From positions 186,001 through 250,000 of the forward strand of contig NZ_BLPF01000002.1 of assembly GCF_011764425.1 (NCBI RefSeq): a stretch of DNA of 64,000 nt, read 5' to 3'. The position numbers were made by a program, and so were the translations under genes. Origin of the DNA: Phytohabitans houttuyneae (GTDB lineage Bacteria > Actinomycetota > Actinomycetes > Mycobacteriales > Micromonosporaceae). Below are positions 50,369 through 58,419 of this stretch, one piece after another. The number at the start of each line of letters is the position of its first letter. Position 1 is the first letter of the stretch. The notes beneath the pieces were generated by a model. It was not told the DNA's origin. It ran no database searches and was given only the letters and a program-made list of their open reading frames with translations.

Positions 50369-51256
50369 ATGACCGGTGATCTGGAGCGGTCCTACCGGCA
50401 TTGCCGGATGCTGCATCGCGTGCACGGCCGCACCTACTACCTGGCCACCATGCTGCTGCCAGCCTGGAAGCGGCGGCACGTCAGCGCCCTGTACGGCTTC
50501 ACCCGGCATACCGACGACATCGTCGATCACCTCGGCGAGGAAAGCCGGGTGGACCGCGCGTTGCGACTGCGCCGCTGGTCCGAGCGGTTCACCGCGGCGC
50601 TCGACGGCGGCAGAACCGGGGACGACCCGGTGCTGCCCGCGGTGCTGCACACGATCGGCGTCTTCGGCTTGGAGCGCGAGGACTTCGTGGCGTTCCTGCG
50701 CTCCATGACGATGGACCTGACGGTGACCGGGTACGACACATATGACGACCTGCTGGAGTACATGGAAGGTTCCGCCGCGGCGATCGGCTCGATGATGCTG
50801 CCGATCCTCGGTGCCGCCGACCCCGCCGCAGCCCGCGAGCCGGCGCGCCAGCTAGGGCTGGCGTTCCAGCTGACCAACTTCATCCGAGACGTGGGCGAGG
50901 ACCTCGACCGCGGCCGGATCTATCTTCCGCGCAAAGATCTGGCGCGATTCGGGGTCACTCGCGACGATCTTCACGCCCGACGGGTGTCGCCCGCCGTGCG
51001 CGACCTGCTCGCCTTCGAGATCGAACGGGCCCGGCGGCACTACGCGGTGGCCGGCACCGGAATTCCGCTGCTCACACCGACCTCCCGCGCCTGCATCCGT
51101 ACCGCCCACCTGCTGTACGGTGGCATCCTCACCGAGGTCGAGCGGGCCGGATACGACGTGTTCCGCCGGCGGGCGACGGTACCGCGGCGGCGCCGTCTCG
51201 CGGTCGCCGTGCGGAGCCTGCTCGCCCGGCCGGGACGCCCGGCGCCGGTGTGGTGA
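50369..51256 (+). CDS. crtB: Phytoene/squalene synthase
   Basis: This 295-residue isoprenoid synthase includes RSYRHCRMLHRVHGRTYYLATMLLP, YGFTRHTDDIVDH (first DxxxD), GLAFQLTNFIRDVGEDLDRGRIYLPRKDL (second DxxxD with the YLP signature) and SRACIRTAHLLYGGILTEVERAGYDVF. All conserved residues for condensing two geranylgeranyl diphosphates into phytoene are present. It is followed 4 bp later by a lycopene cyclase, so a carotenoid product is likelier than squalene. ATG 50369 with GGGAGG upstream. GGPP synthase and phytoene desaturase are not in the window. Confidence 0.88.
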   Translation: MTGDLERSYRHCRMLHRVHGRTYYLATMLLPAWKRRHVSALYGFTRHTDDIVDHLGEESRVDRALRLRRWSERFTAALDGGRTGDDPVLPAVLHTIGVFGLEREDFVAFLRSMTMDLTVTGYDTYDDLLEYMEGSAAAIGSMMLPILGAADPAAAREPARQLGLAFQLTNFIRDVGEDLDRGRIYLPRKDLARFGVTRDDLHARRVSPAVRDLLAFEIERARRHYAVAGTGIPLLTPTSRACIRTAHLLYGGILTEVERAGYDVFRRRATVPRRRRLAVAVRSLLARPGRPAPVW

Positions 51257-51260
51257 CACG

Positions 51261-52415
51261 ATGGCCGATCCAGTGTTCGACGCGGTCATCGCAGGCGGCG
51301 GGCTGAGCGGCCTGTCACTAGCCGCGCACCTGGGCGCCGGACCGTGGCGCGACAGGTCGGTTCTGGTCATCGACGACTGCACCCCCGCCAGGCGACCCGC
51401 GGCCAGTTGGGGGTACTGGACCGCCGGCATCGGGCTGCTCGACGGCGTGGCCTACCGCTCCTACGCGCGGGTCCGGGTGCAGGCGGCAGGCGCTGACGAC
51501 GTGGTGGCGCTGGGCCGTTACCGGTACCAGGTGGTGCGCCGTAGTGATCTGGAGCGGGTCGTCCGGTCGGTCATCGGCTGTTGCCCGCGCTTCGCGTTGC
51601 GGCAGGGCCGGGTAGAGAGCGTGACCAACGGGGCCGACGCGGCGGAGGTCGTGGTCGATGGACACACCTACCGGGCCTGCTGGGCGTTCGACAGCGTCAG
51701 CCCGGAATCGCCGGGACGCTCCGCCGACGCACGTCTGGCATTCGTGGGCTGGGAGGTCGAGTGCGCGGTGCCGTGCTTCGACGCCCAGACGCCGGTGCTG
51801 TTCGACTTCCGCATACCACAGGCCGGCCGGTCCCGATTCGTCTACGTCCTGCCGAAGGACCGGCACCGCGCGCTGGTGGAGGTGACCGAGTTCGCCGGCC
51901 GGCACGCCATCTCATCCACTGCGGACGAACTAGGCGCCGCGCTCGCCGATCACATGGACCGGTTCGGGCGCTATGAAGTGCTGCGCACCGAGTCCGCAGT
52001 GTTGCCACTGCGGGTGGCGCCGGCAGCGCGGCGGTCCGGGCGGGTGTTGCGGATCGGCGCCCGCGGCGGGTTGCTCAAAGCCAGCACCGGGTACGGGTAC
52101 CAGCGCATCCAGCGCGACAGCGCGGCCATCGCCGCGTCGCTGGCACAGTACGGTCATCCGTTCGGACTGCTGCGGTCCCGGCGGCGGTACCGCCTGTTCG
52201 ACGCGATTCTGCTGGAAGTGCTGGACCGCGAGCCGGCACAACTGGAGCTTGCTTTTGGCCAGCTGTTCCTGGCCAACCCGGCCGAGCGCGTGCTGCGCTT
52301 CCTGGACGAGGACACACGGCCGCTGGACGAGGTCAGGCTGGCCGCGACGCTTGCGCCGAGGCCGTACCTGCGTGCGGCTTCGACGCTTCTGCTCGCGCAC
52401 GCGTCCGGACGGTAG
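51261..52415 (+). CDS. crtY: Lycopene beta-cyclase
   Basis: This 384-residue FAD/NAD(P)-binding protein begins FDAVIAGGGLSGLSLAAHL with a dinucleotide-binding GxGxxG-type motif. It continues with WGYWTAGIGLLDG, WEVECAVPCFDAQTPVLFDFRIPQ, FVYVLPKDRHRALVEVTEF and GARGGLLKASTGYGYQRIQRDSAAIA. The FxYVLP and GGLxxPxTGYxF-like segments are those of CrtY-type cyclases, which close the beta-ionone rings of lycopene. It is translationally close to crtB (4 bp gap). The gene symbol is given by family match; ring number cannot be predicted. Confidence 0.85.
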   Translation: MADPVFDAVIAGGGLSGLSLAAHLGAGPWRDRSVLVIDDCTPARRPAASWGYWTAGIGLLDGVAYRSYARVRVQAAGADDVVALGRYRYQVVRRSDLERVVRSVIGCCPRFALRQGRVESVTNGADAAEVVVDGHTYRACWAFDSVSPESPGRSADARLAFVGWEVECAVPCFDAQTPVLFDFRIPQAGRSRFVYVLPKDRHRALVEVTEFAGRHAISSTADELGAALADHMDRFGRYEVLRTESAVLPLRVAPAARRSGRVLRIGARGGLLKASTGYGYQRIQRDSAAIAASLAQYGHPFGLLRSRRRYRLFDAILLEVLDREPAQLELAFGQLFLANPAERVLRFLDEDTRPLDEVRLAATLAPRPYLRAASTLLLAHASGR

Positions 52416-52435
52416 CCGCGGCGCCGCTCCCGAAC

Positions 52436-52470
52436 GGGACCGCAGGCGGTGGTAACAGGTCCAACGGCCC
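52436..52470. promoter_or_regulatory. Tandem DosR-like boxes, 21 bp apart
   Basis: GGGAC-CGCA-GGCGG (52436-52449, two mismatches) and AGGTC-CAAC-GGCCC (52457-52470, AA centre), the latter 54 bp before the 52524 start. Confidence 0.4.
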
Positions 52471-52523
52471 TGACCGCGACCGGACCCGGACCGCCATACG
52501 GGTAGTAGAGGTAGGAGGCGGTC

Positions 52524-52982
52524 ATGGATACAGAGGCGGTTAGACCTCGAACTGAGCACGAAACGCTCGATCGCGGTTATCACACCGAAACGCAACGACG
52601 GCGTTCGGTTGCTGTGGGGCGGGTCCCCGTTGCCGCGCGGACCAGACATCGCCTCGCAGCGGACCCAGGGGGCATTCCGGAAGATGTGCTGGCGCATCTG
52701 GCTGACGACTATGAGCGGGCCATGTATTGCCGGACGATGGCCGAGCAGTTCCGGCGCCGCTGGTTCGCCGGCAGGGCCCGCGAGATCGCATATGTGGCCG
52801 AGCGGGCGAACCGCGGCGACCGCCGGTACCGGCGGTTGACCGCCGCACAGATCGATATGGTCGGGCGACTGCGGTGGTCGGAGTCGGGACTGGCGCAGGT
52901 GCTGGCCCGACGTGAGGAGCGCTACGTCGGCTGGATGCAGATGTACCTGGCGTTCGCCCAGTACCAACGAACGAGCCGTTGA
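52524..52982 (+). CDS. Conserved-looking soluble protein of unknown function
   Basis: This 152-residue protein is basic in the N-terminal third and helical after residue 50: PEDVLAHLADDYERAMYCRTMAEQFRRRWFAGRAREIAYVAERANRG, then LTAAQIDMVGRLRWSESGLAQVLARREERYVGWM. No known domain is recognised. A TAGGAGG Shine-Dalgarno precedes the ATG. It stands between crtY and the P1B ATPase with DosR-like boxes before it and after it, so it is probably its own regulated unit. Confidence 0.7.
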   Translation: MDTEAVRPRTEHETLDRGYHTETQRRRSVAVGRVPVAARTRHRLAADPGGIPEDVLAHLADDYERAMYCRTMAEQFRRRWFAGRAREIAYVAERANRGDRRYRRLTAAQIDMVGRLRWSESGLAQVLARREERYVGWMQMYLAFAQYQRTSR

Positions 52983-52992
52983 GCACGATTTC

Positions 52993-53027
52993 AGGCCCTT
53001 AGACCCCCCGATGGTGGCAATTTGCCC
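52993..53027. promoter_or_regulatory. Tandem DosR-like boxes, 21 bp apart, before P1B ATPase
   Basis: AGGCC-CTTA-GACCC (52993-53006, TT centre) and GTGGC-AATT-TGCCC (53014-53027, two mismatches but AATT centre) lie 63-97 bp before the GTG start. Confidence 0.5.
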
Positions 53028-53089
53028 TGACAGCCGCGGCCTGGCTGTGGGAAGCAGGTAGGTATGTGAGTGACCGAAGGAGGCACCAG

Positions 53090-55393
53090 GTGAGGCTTCC
53101 GCATTTGGTGTGGCAAAGGCGCGAGGTGGTCCTGTTCGCGGCGGCCGCGCTGCTGCTGGCGATCGGCGGCCTGCTGTGGCTCATGGACGCTCGCACCGCG
53201 GCGACCGCGGTATGGGTTGCCGCCACGCTGATCGGCCTGGCCCACTCCACGGTGACGCTGGTCGCCGCCGCCCGCCGCCGCCAGCCGAGCGTTGATGTGA
53301 TCGCCTGGTTGGCGCTGGCTGGCGCGCTCGTGGTCGGAGAGGCGTTCGCCGGAGCGGTTATCGCGGTGATGCTGGCCAGCGGCGCGCTGCTGGAGGCCAG
53401 GGCGGCGGCCCGAGCCCGACGGGAGTTGAGCCTGCTAGCGGCCCGAGCGCCGAGGACCGCCCGGCGATACGGGCCGGACGGCTTGGTCGAGGTCGCGGTG
53501 GGTGAGGTCGTCCCCGGCGACCGCCTGCTGGTCGGCTCGGGTGAGATCGTTCCGGTGGATGGCCGCCTGCTGGGCGCGGCGACATTCGACGAGTCCGCGC
53601 TGTCTGGCGAAGGGCTGCCGGTCGAGCGCCGGGCCGGCGAAGATGTGCGCAGTGGCGTGATCAACGCGGGCCACCCCGTCGACCTGGTCGCCACCGTTCC
53701 GGCCGCGGCGTCCACGTACGCGGGAGTAGTGCGCCTGGTCGAGCAGGCTCAGGCGGACAGCGCCCCGTTCGTGCGCACCGCTGACCGGGTGGCCGTGGCG
53801 TTCGTCCCACTCACCCTGATCCTGGCCGGTGTGGCCTGGGCAGCCACCGGCGAGGCGGTGCGGGCGGTGGCGGTCCTCGTAGTGGCCACGCCGTGCCCGC
53901 TACTTCTGGCCGCACCCATCGCGATCATGTCGGGTCTGTCCCGGGCCGCGCGTGTCGGCGTCGTGATCAAAGGTGGCGCGTCGCTTGAGCGCCTCGCCGC
54001 CGGCCGCGTACTGCTCTTCGACAAGACCGGCACCTTGACGCACGGCCGGCCGACGCTTGCTGATGTTGTCACGGCTGGTCGGCTTGACGCCGACGAGCTG
54101 CTGCGCCTGGCCGGGTCGCTGGACCAGGCATCGGCCCATGTGCTGGCGGCTGCGATCGTTTCTGCCGCCCGCGGCCGCGGCCTGATGCTGCAGGCGCCGG
54201 ACGAGGTACGTGAGGAGCACGGATACGGCTTACGCGGCGTCGTGGACGGTCGCGAGGTGAGGCTGGGCAAGGCCTCCTGGCTGGTGCCTGAACCGGCACC
54301 GGCCTGGGCCCAGCGCGTGCGACACCGCGCCGACCTCGACGGCTCACTCGCGGTGTACGTCGCTGTCGACGGTGAGCTCGCTGGCGCGCTGCTGTTCGAG
54401 GATCCCGTGCGGGCGGACGCGCCGCGCATGGTCAGAGCGCTACGTGCCGCGGGCATCAAGCGGATCGTGCTGGTCACCGGCGACCGCGCCGAGATTGCCG
54501 AAACGGTGGGGCGCATCGTCGGCGTCGATGCCGTGGAGGCCGATCGGGACCCGGCCGAGAAGCTCGCCATCGTGAAGGCCGAACAAGCCGCTGCCCCGAC
54601 GATCATGGTCGGCGACGGTATCAACGACGCACCGGCACTGGCCGCCGCCGGAGCGGGAGTCGCGCTGGCCGCTCGGGGCGCGACCGCTTCCGCCGAGGCA
54701 GCCGACGTCGTGCTCACTGTCGACCGGGTCGACGCCCTGGCCGACGCGATCCTCATCTCCCGGCGGGCTCGTCGCATCGCCTGGCAGGCGGTCTTTGCTG
54801 GCATGGGCCTCGCGCTGGCCGCGATGGTCGCCGCCGCGGCAGGCTTGTTGCCACCTGCCGCCGGCGCCACACTCCAGGAGATTATCGATGTCGCCGCCAT
54901 CGGCATCGCCCTGACCGCTCTGCTACCGGCGCGCGCCTACACGGCCGCCATGACGCCGGCGGACGTGGCCACGGCCCGGCGACTCTATGCCCAGCACGAG
55001 TCGGTGCGGCCGCTCGTGGAGCAGATCCGCGCCGTCGCCGATGATTTGAGCCCGACCCATCGGGACGCTGAACCCGTCCGGGAGCTGCTGGGCCGGCTAG
55101 AGTCCGACCTGCTGGCACATGAGCGCGCCGAGGAAGCGGAGCTGGTACCGATCTTGGCCAAGACGCTTGGCGGTGCGGACCCCACCGGTGCCATCAGCCG
55201 CACCCACGCTGAGATCGAGCACTACGTGCGCCGACTTCGCCGAGCCCTCGACGGCGCCGGCACGGCCGAGGTCACCGACCTGCGCCGCCTGCTCTACGGC
55301 CTGTACGCGATCCTGCGTCTGCACAACGCTCAGGAGGAGGAAGCTGCCTTCAGCCTCGTACCGGAGCCGGTTGCGAAGGCACCTCGTCGCTGA
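53090..55393 (+). CDS. P1B-type metal ATPase fused to hemerythrin-like domain
   Basis: This 767-residue protein has the P-type ATPase core: actuator SALSGEGLPVERRAGEDV, membrane metal-site motif VVATPCPLLLAAPIAIMS (TPCP, Cys269), phosphorylation site FDKTGTLTHG (Asp311), HP-like region near SAHVLAAAI and hinge MVGDGINDAPALAAAG. There is no N-terminal CxxC metal domain. After the last TM pair, residues about 640-760 form a four-helix His/Glu-rich domain (QHESVRPLVEQI, HERAEEAELVPIL, RTHAEIEHYVRRL, LHNAQEEEAAF) like HHE hemerythrins, which bind O2, NO or iron. GTG 53090 with AAGGAGG. DosR-like boxes lie upstream. The metal is unknown; the fusion suggests redox gating. Confidence 0.9.
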   Translation: MRLPHLVWQRREVVLFAAAALLLAIGGLLWLMDARTAATAVWVAATLIGLAHSTVTLVAAARRRQPSVDVIAWLALAGALVVGEAFAGAVIAVMLASGALLEARAAARARRELSLLAARAPRTARRYGPDGLVEVAVGEVVPGDRLLVGSGEIVPVDGRLLGAATFDESALSGEGLPVERRAGEDVRSGVINAGHPVDLVATVPAAASTYAGVVRLVEQAQADSAPFVRTADRVAVAFVPLTLILAGVAWAATGEAVRAVAVLVVATPCPLLLAAPIAIMSGLSRAARVGVVIKGGASLERLAAGRVLLFDKTGTLTHGRPTLADVVTAGRLDADELLRLAGSLDQASAHVLAAAIVSAARGRGLMLQAPDEVREEHGYGLRGVVDGREVRLGKASWLVPEPAPAWAQRVRHRADLDGSLAVYVAVDGELAGALLFEDPVRADAPRMVRALRAAGIKRIVLVTGDRAEIAETVGRIVGVDAVEADRDPAEKLAIVKAEQAAAPTIMVGDGINDAPALAAAGAGVALAARGATASAEAADVVLTVDRVDALADAILISRRARRIAWQAVFAGMGLALAAMVAAAAGLLPPAAGATLQEIIDVAAIGIALTALLPARAYTAAMTPADVATARRLYAQHESVRPLVEQIRAVADDLSPTHRDAEPVRELLGRLESDLLAHERAEEAELVPILAKTLGGADPTGAISRTHAEIEHYVRRLRRALDGAGTAEVTDLRRLLYGLYAILRLHNAQEEEAAFSLVPEPVAKAPRR

Positions 55394-55416
55394 CGGCATG
55401 GTGCCCGACCCGAGCC

Positions 55417-55451
55417 GGGACGAGCGGACCGCTCGACGGGACCAATGGCCC
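55417..55451. promoter_or_regulatory. Tandem DosR-like boxes, 21 bp apart
   Basis: GGGAC-GAGC-GGACC (55417-55430, one mismatch) and GGGAC-CAAT-GGCCC (55438-55451, exact with AA centre), about 197 bp before the lipoprotein start. Confidence 0.5.
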
Positions 55452-55647
55452 TCGCGGTTGGCGTCGCGGTAGGCACACAGTGCGAGATGGGTAGGGCGTC
55501 CAGCGGATGTCACCGGCCCTCGCCCACGACCAATGAGGCGGGTCCTATGTGGATGCGCCGGTCTCTGCCTGCCGTATTGGACCTGACCGGCGGGACGGGC
55601 GTGTGCGGTGTCTGAGTGGGTCGGCCACCTCGGCAGTGGAGGTTGCC

Positions 55648-56514
55648 ATGGAATCCAATGTGTCGCCGGGCCGGTCCCGGCCGTATCGCCCAGCACGTCT
55701 CGCGGGGGTGGTCACCCTTCTGGCGATCCTCGTCGCGCCGGTGGCGGCCTGCTCCGGCTCGCCGTCGCCGCCCGAGCAGGCCGAACCGGGCGTCACCACG
55801 TCCGTCCCGCTCGCTACGGTCCCGGCATCGCCCACCCAGAGCGGGAAGGCCGGCGGAGCGGTGCCCGGCCGGCAGTCGGCGGCCGATCAGCTCGCGGACT
55901 TCTTCGTCGCCGCGACGCGGCTCGACGCCGACTTGCGAGACGCCGCGAAGCGGATCAATGGCGGTGTGCGCCGTGATGTCGTCGCGCTGGATCCGGCGAC
56001 CGTCGCGGCGGTACGCGCCATCCGGCCCCAAGCGCTCGTCGGCACCATCCCCGGCGGGATGGAGCGGGAGCTGCTGCGATCGGTCATGCTGCTGTACAGC
56101 GAGATCGTCTCCCGCCGACTGGCGATGAACCGGGTTGTCAGCTTCGCCGCGTCCGCGCCGCTGCCCCGCGCCGGTACCGATGCCCAAGAACTGATCGACT
56201 GTTTGGGCAACGGCGCGCCGGCGGCGCGGCGGTTCGCCGGCGATCTGGCCCAGGTCCGGGCGCTGGCGTCCTCCAGCGAGCCGATCGCGGTGGCTCCGCG
56301 CGACTCGCTCGCCACCGCGGAGGTCGCGGTCCGCGCGCGGTACATCGACGCGCTCAACGGCGGCTGCGACACCTGCGGCGGCGGCGTTCTCACCCGCCTG
56401 GTGCCCGTGGTCTGGAAACGGCAGGGCGGGCTCGACGGAACCGTGGGCGGCGTGCCGTTCGCAGCGACGTTCGCCGCCGGCTCGGGCTGGCAGGTGCAAC
56501 TCAACTCCTGCTAA
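55648..56514 (+). CDS. Putative lipoprotein of unknown function
   Basis: This 288-residue exported protein has an N-terminal TM stretch (LAGVVTLLAILVAPVAAC) ending in a lipobox-like APVAAC, then a Ser/Pro-rich linker (residues about 35-75). The rest is helical (ADQLADFFVAATRLDADLRDAAKRING, ERELLRSVMLLYSEIVSRRLAMNRV) with a CDTCGGG Cys pair near residue 250. No enzyme motif is recognised. GTGGAGG precedes ATG 55648. Its TAA stop overlaps the next ATG (TAATG), so it is coupled to the PNPOx-like gene. Confidence 0.78.
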   Translation: MESNVSPGRSRPYRPARLAGVVTLLAILVAPVAACSGSPSPPEQAEPGVTTSVPLATVPASPTQSGKAGGAVPGRQSAADQLADFFVAATRLDADLRDAAKRINGGVRRDVVALDPATVAAVRAIRPQALVGTIPGGMERELLRSVMLLYSEIVSRRLAMNRVVSFAASAPLPRAGTDAQELIDCLGNGAPAARRFAGDLAQVRALASSSEPIAVAPRDSLATAEVAVRARYIDALNGGCDTCGGGVLTRLVPVVWKRQGGLDGTVGGVPFAATFAAGSGWQVQLNSC

Positions 56515-57026
56515 TGGAGGCAACCGTGTTGAAAGCCATTGAACGCCAGGATGCGAGCGAGATGATCTGGCGTGCGCTCGCCAAGGCCTCGTTCGCCGTC
56601 CTCAGCCATGTCACGCCCGCAGGCGAGCCCCGTTCGAGCGGCGTGGTCTTTCGCGTCGTCGACCGGCGAATGTACGTGGCAGTCGCCGAGGACAGCTGGA
56701 AGGCCCGGCACATCGCTGCCAACGGGCGGGTGGCGGTGACCGTGCCGGTACGGCGCGGCGGGATCATGTCGCTGCTGCTGCCCATCCCGCCGGCGACGAT
56801 CAGCTTCGCGGGGGCGGCGGTTGTGCATCCGGCGGGTCCGCTGCCGGCCGGTCCCGTCGCGGACCAGCTCCGCCCGCTGCTGCCGCCGCAGCGGCTAGCC
56901 AGCTGCTGCCTCATCGAGATCGTGCCACGCGGGGACTTCGTCACCTACGGCGTCGGTTTGCCGCTGATGCAGATGCGGATACCGGATCTGGCCCGCGCAC
57001 GGGTGCCGGTGTCCGGAAGGGAGTGA
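56514..57026 (+). CDS. Pyridoxamine 5'-phosphate oxidase-like flavin/F420 split-barrel protein
   Basis: This 170-residue split-barrel protein includes IWRALAKASFAVLSHVTPAGEPRSSGVVFRVVDRRMYVAVAEDSWKARHIAANGRVAVTVPV. Strand order and the KARHIAANGRVAVTV segment match PNPOx-like proteins that bind FMN, F420 or haem. It lacks a confident substrate motif. It overlaps the lipoprotein stop by one base and is followed by a small membrane protein 6 bp later, so three genes form one unit. PNPOx-like proteins are a recurring part of DosR-type regulons. Confidence 0.85.
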   Translation: MEATVLKAIERQDASEMIWRALAKASFAVLSHVTPAGEPRSSGVVFRVVDRRMYVAVAEDSWKARHIAANGRVAVTVPVRRGGIMSLLLPIPPATISFAGAAVVHPAGPLPAGPVADQLRPLLPPQRLASCCLIEIVPRGDFVTYGVGLPLMQMRIPDLARARVPVSGRE

Positions 57027-57031
57027 TTGGC

Positions 57032-57232
57032 ATGGAGGAGACGGACCGGAACAGGTGCCGCGGCCGCCGCGGCGGCGCCGGCGACGCCGTGTATGGACTC
57101 GGCTTGATCGGCGCCCTCGTCTACTACATCCAGGACGCTGACGGCTTCTGGTCGCTCATCCTGGGAATCCTGAAGTCACTGGTGTGGCCAGCGTTCCTCG
57201 CCTACCACCTGCTGAAGTTCCTGTCGGCGTGA
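57032..57232 (+). CDS. Small membrane protein (66 residues)
   Basis: A basic N-terminus (RNRCRGRRGGAG) and two hydrophobic stretches: AVYGLGLIGALVYYI and FWSLILGILKSLVWPAFLAYHLLKFL. ATG 57032 lies 6 bp after the upstream stop, with GGGAG inside the end of the PNPOx-like gene. It may anchor or regulate the PNPOx-like protein. The family is not recognised, but the ending LVWPAFLAYHLLKFL is frequent in small actinomycete membrane peptides. Confidence 0.72.
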   Translation: MEETDRNRCRGRRGGAGDAVYGLGLIGALVYYIQDADGFWSLILGILKSLVWPAFLAYHLLKFLSA

Positions 57233-57288
57233 ACGGGGGGTCCTGCCGGTCGGCGTGCTCTCGGCCGGCAGGCCCATCGTTGCCGCCC

Positions 57289-57302
57289 GGGCCGGAGGTC
57301 CG
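57289..57302. promoter_or_regulatory. DosR-like box upstream of aldolase
   Basis: GGGCC-GGAG-GTCCG, one mismatch, 59 bp before the aldolase ATG. The centre is not A/T-rich, so support is weak. Confidence 0.3.
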
Positions 57303-57360
57303 GCCTTCACGGCCACCGGTCATATATCCGCGGCGCGTGCCGCAGAGGAGGTACACCGGA

Positions 57361-58248
57361 ATGTCTCGACAGCCACTACGCGCGCTGGGCCTGGCCACCG
57401 GCAAGAAGGCCCGGCTGCATCGGATCCTGCACACATTCGGGTTGGCCAACGGTACGGCGCTGTTCCTGCCGTACGACCAAGGGCTCGAGCACGGGCCGCG
57501 AGACTTCTTCACCAACCCGGCGGCCAGCGATCCGCGGTACATCGCCAAGTTGGCGGTAGAGGGTGGGTTCAACGGCATCGCCATTCAGATCAGGCTGGCG
57601 GAAAAGTTCTACTGGGACTTCGCCGGCGAGGTCCCGCTCATCCTCAAGCTCAACGGGAAGACCGAGATTCCGCCGGACGCGTCGGCCCTTTCCCCTCTGA
57701 ACGCGAGCGTGGAGGACGCCGTGCGGCTGGGCGCGGATGCCGTCGGCTACACCCTTTACGTGGGCACGCCGGTGCAGGAGCGGGACTTTGCGCAGTTCCA
57801 GGCGGTGCGCCGGGACGCCGAGCGGTGGGGCATGCCGTTGATCGTTTGGGCGTACCCGCGCGGTTCGGCGATCGCGGCCAAGGGTGGCAAGAATTCGTTC
57901 TACGCCGTCGACTACGCCGCGCGGACCGCGAGCGAGCTGGGTGCCGACATGGTGAAGGTGAACTTTCCCAATCCGCTCAAGCGCACCGGAGTTCCCGCGC
58001 CGTACGAAGGCGAGTACTCGGCGCAGGATGCGATCAATGCGGTGGTTCGCTCCGCTAACCGGAGCATGCTGCTGGTCTCTGGTGGCGAGAGGGCCGGCGA
58101 TGAGGCGATGCTGGAAAAGGCTCGGCAGTCGATGGAAGCCGGCGCGACAGGCCTGATTTTCGGCCGCAACGTCTGGCAGCGCGAGCACGTCGAGTCGCTG
58201 CGATTCGTGACCCGCCTTCGCGAGACCCTCGCCAAGTACCCGGTCTGA
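57361..58248 (+). CDS. Class I fructose-bisphosphate aldolase (DhnA/FbaB type)
   Basis: This 295-residue TIM-barrel protein includes LFLPYDQGLEHGPRDFF, GGFNGIAIQIRLAEKFYWDF, VPLILKLNGKTEIPP, DAVGYTLYVGTPVQERDFAQF, LIVWAYPRGSAI, the Schiff-base lysine in ELGADMVKVNFPNPLKR (Lys199), LLVSGGERAGDEAML and TGLIFGRNVWQRE. These are the archaeal-type class I aldolase motifs. It cleaves fructose 1,6-bisphosphate to two triose phosphates without metal. A metal-independent aldolase fits a stress or hypoxia setting. A GAGGAGG Shine-Dalgarno precedes the start. Confidence 0.92.
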   Translation: MSRQPLRALGLATGKKARLHRILHTFGLANGTALFLPYDQGLEHGPRDFFTNPAASDPRYIAKLAVEGGFNGIAIQIRLAEKFYWDFAGEVPLILKLNGKTEIPPDASALSPLNASVEDAVRLGADAVGYTLYVGTPVQERDFAQFQAVRRDAERWGMPLIVWAYPRGSAIAAKGGKNSFYAVDYAARTASELGADMVKVNFPNPLKRTGVPAPYEGEYSAQDAINAVVRSANRSMLLVSGGERAGDEAMLEKARQSMEAGATGLIFGRNVWQREHVESLRFVTRLRETLAKYPV

Positions 58249-58270
58249 GGGAGCGCTCTGGCCGACACTC

Positions 58271-58302
58271 GTGCGGCGTCCGGATCGGGACGGGCGCCGC
58301 AC
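58271..58302. terminator. Bidirectional hairpin between aldolase and GerMN gene
   Basis: GTGCGGCG (58271-58278) pairs with CGCCGCAC (58295-58302), with an inner CCG/CGG stem after one mismatch. It lies between two convergent stops (58248 and 58420). Confidence 0.65.
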
Positions 58303-58419
58303 GGCTGTCGAAGGTCAGCGGTAGACGTGCACCGGCATCCCGATCCGGAGTTGCGACCACAGCCGGTCCATGGGCGGAACGGCGAACAGCCGATCCGCCT
58401 TGGAGGCGTGACCGTCGCG

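Noticed and set aside
50369-52415. A complete carotenoid biosynthetic cluster
   Set aside because: Only synthase and cyclase are present; no GGPP synthase or phytoene desaturase could be found on either side.
53749-54906. A 385-codon Ala/Ser/Thr-rich minus-strand frame opposite the P1B ATPase
   Set aside because: Low-complexity antisense of a well-supported gene.
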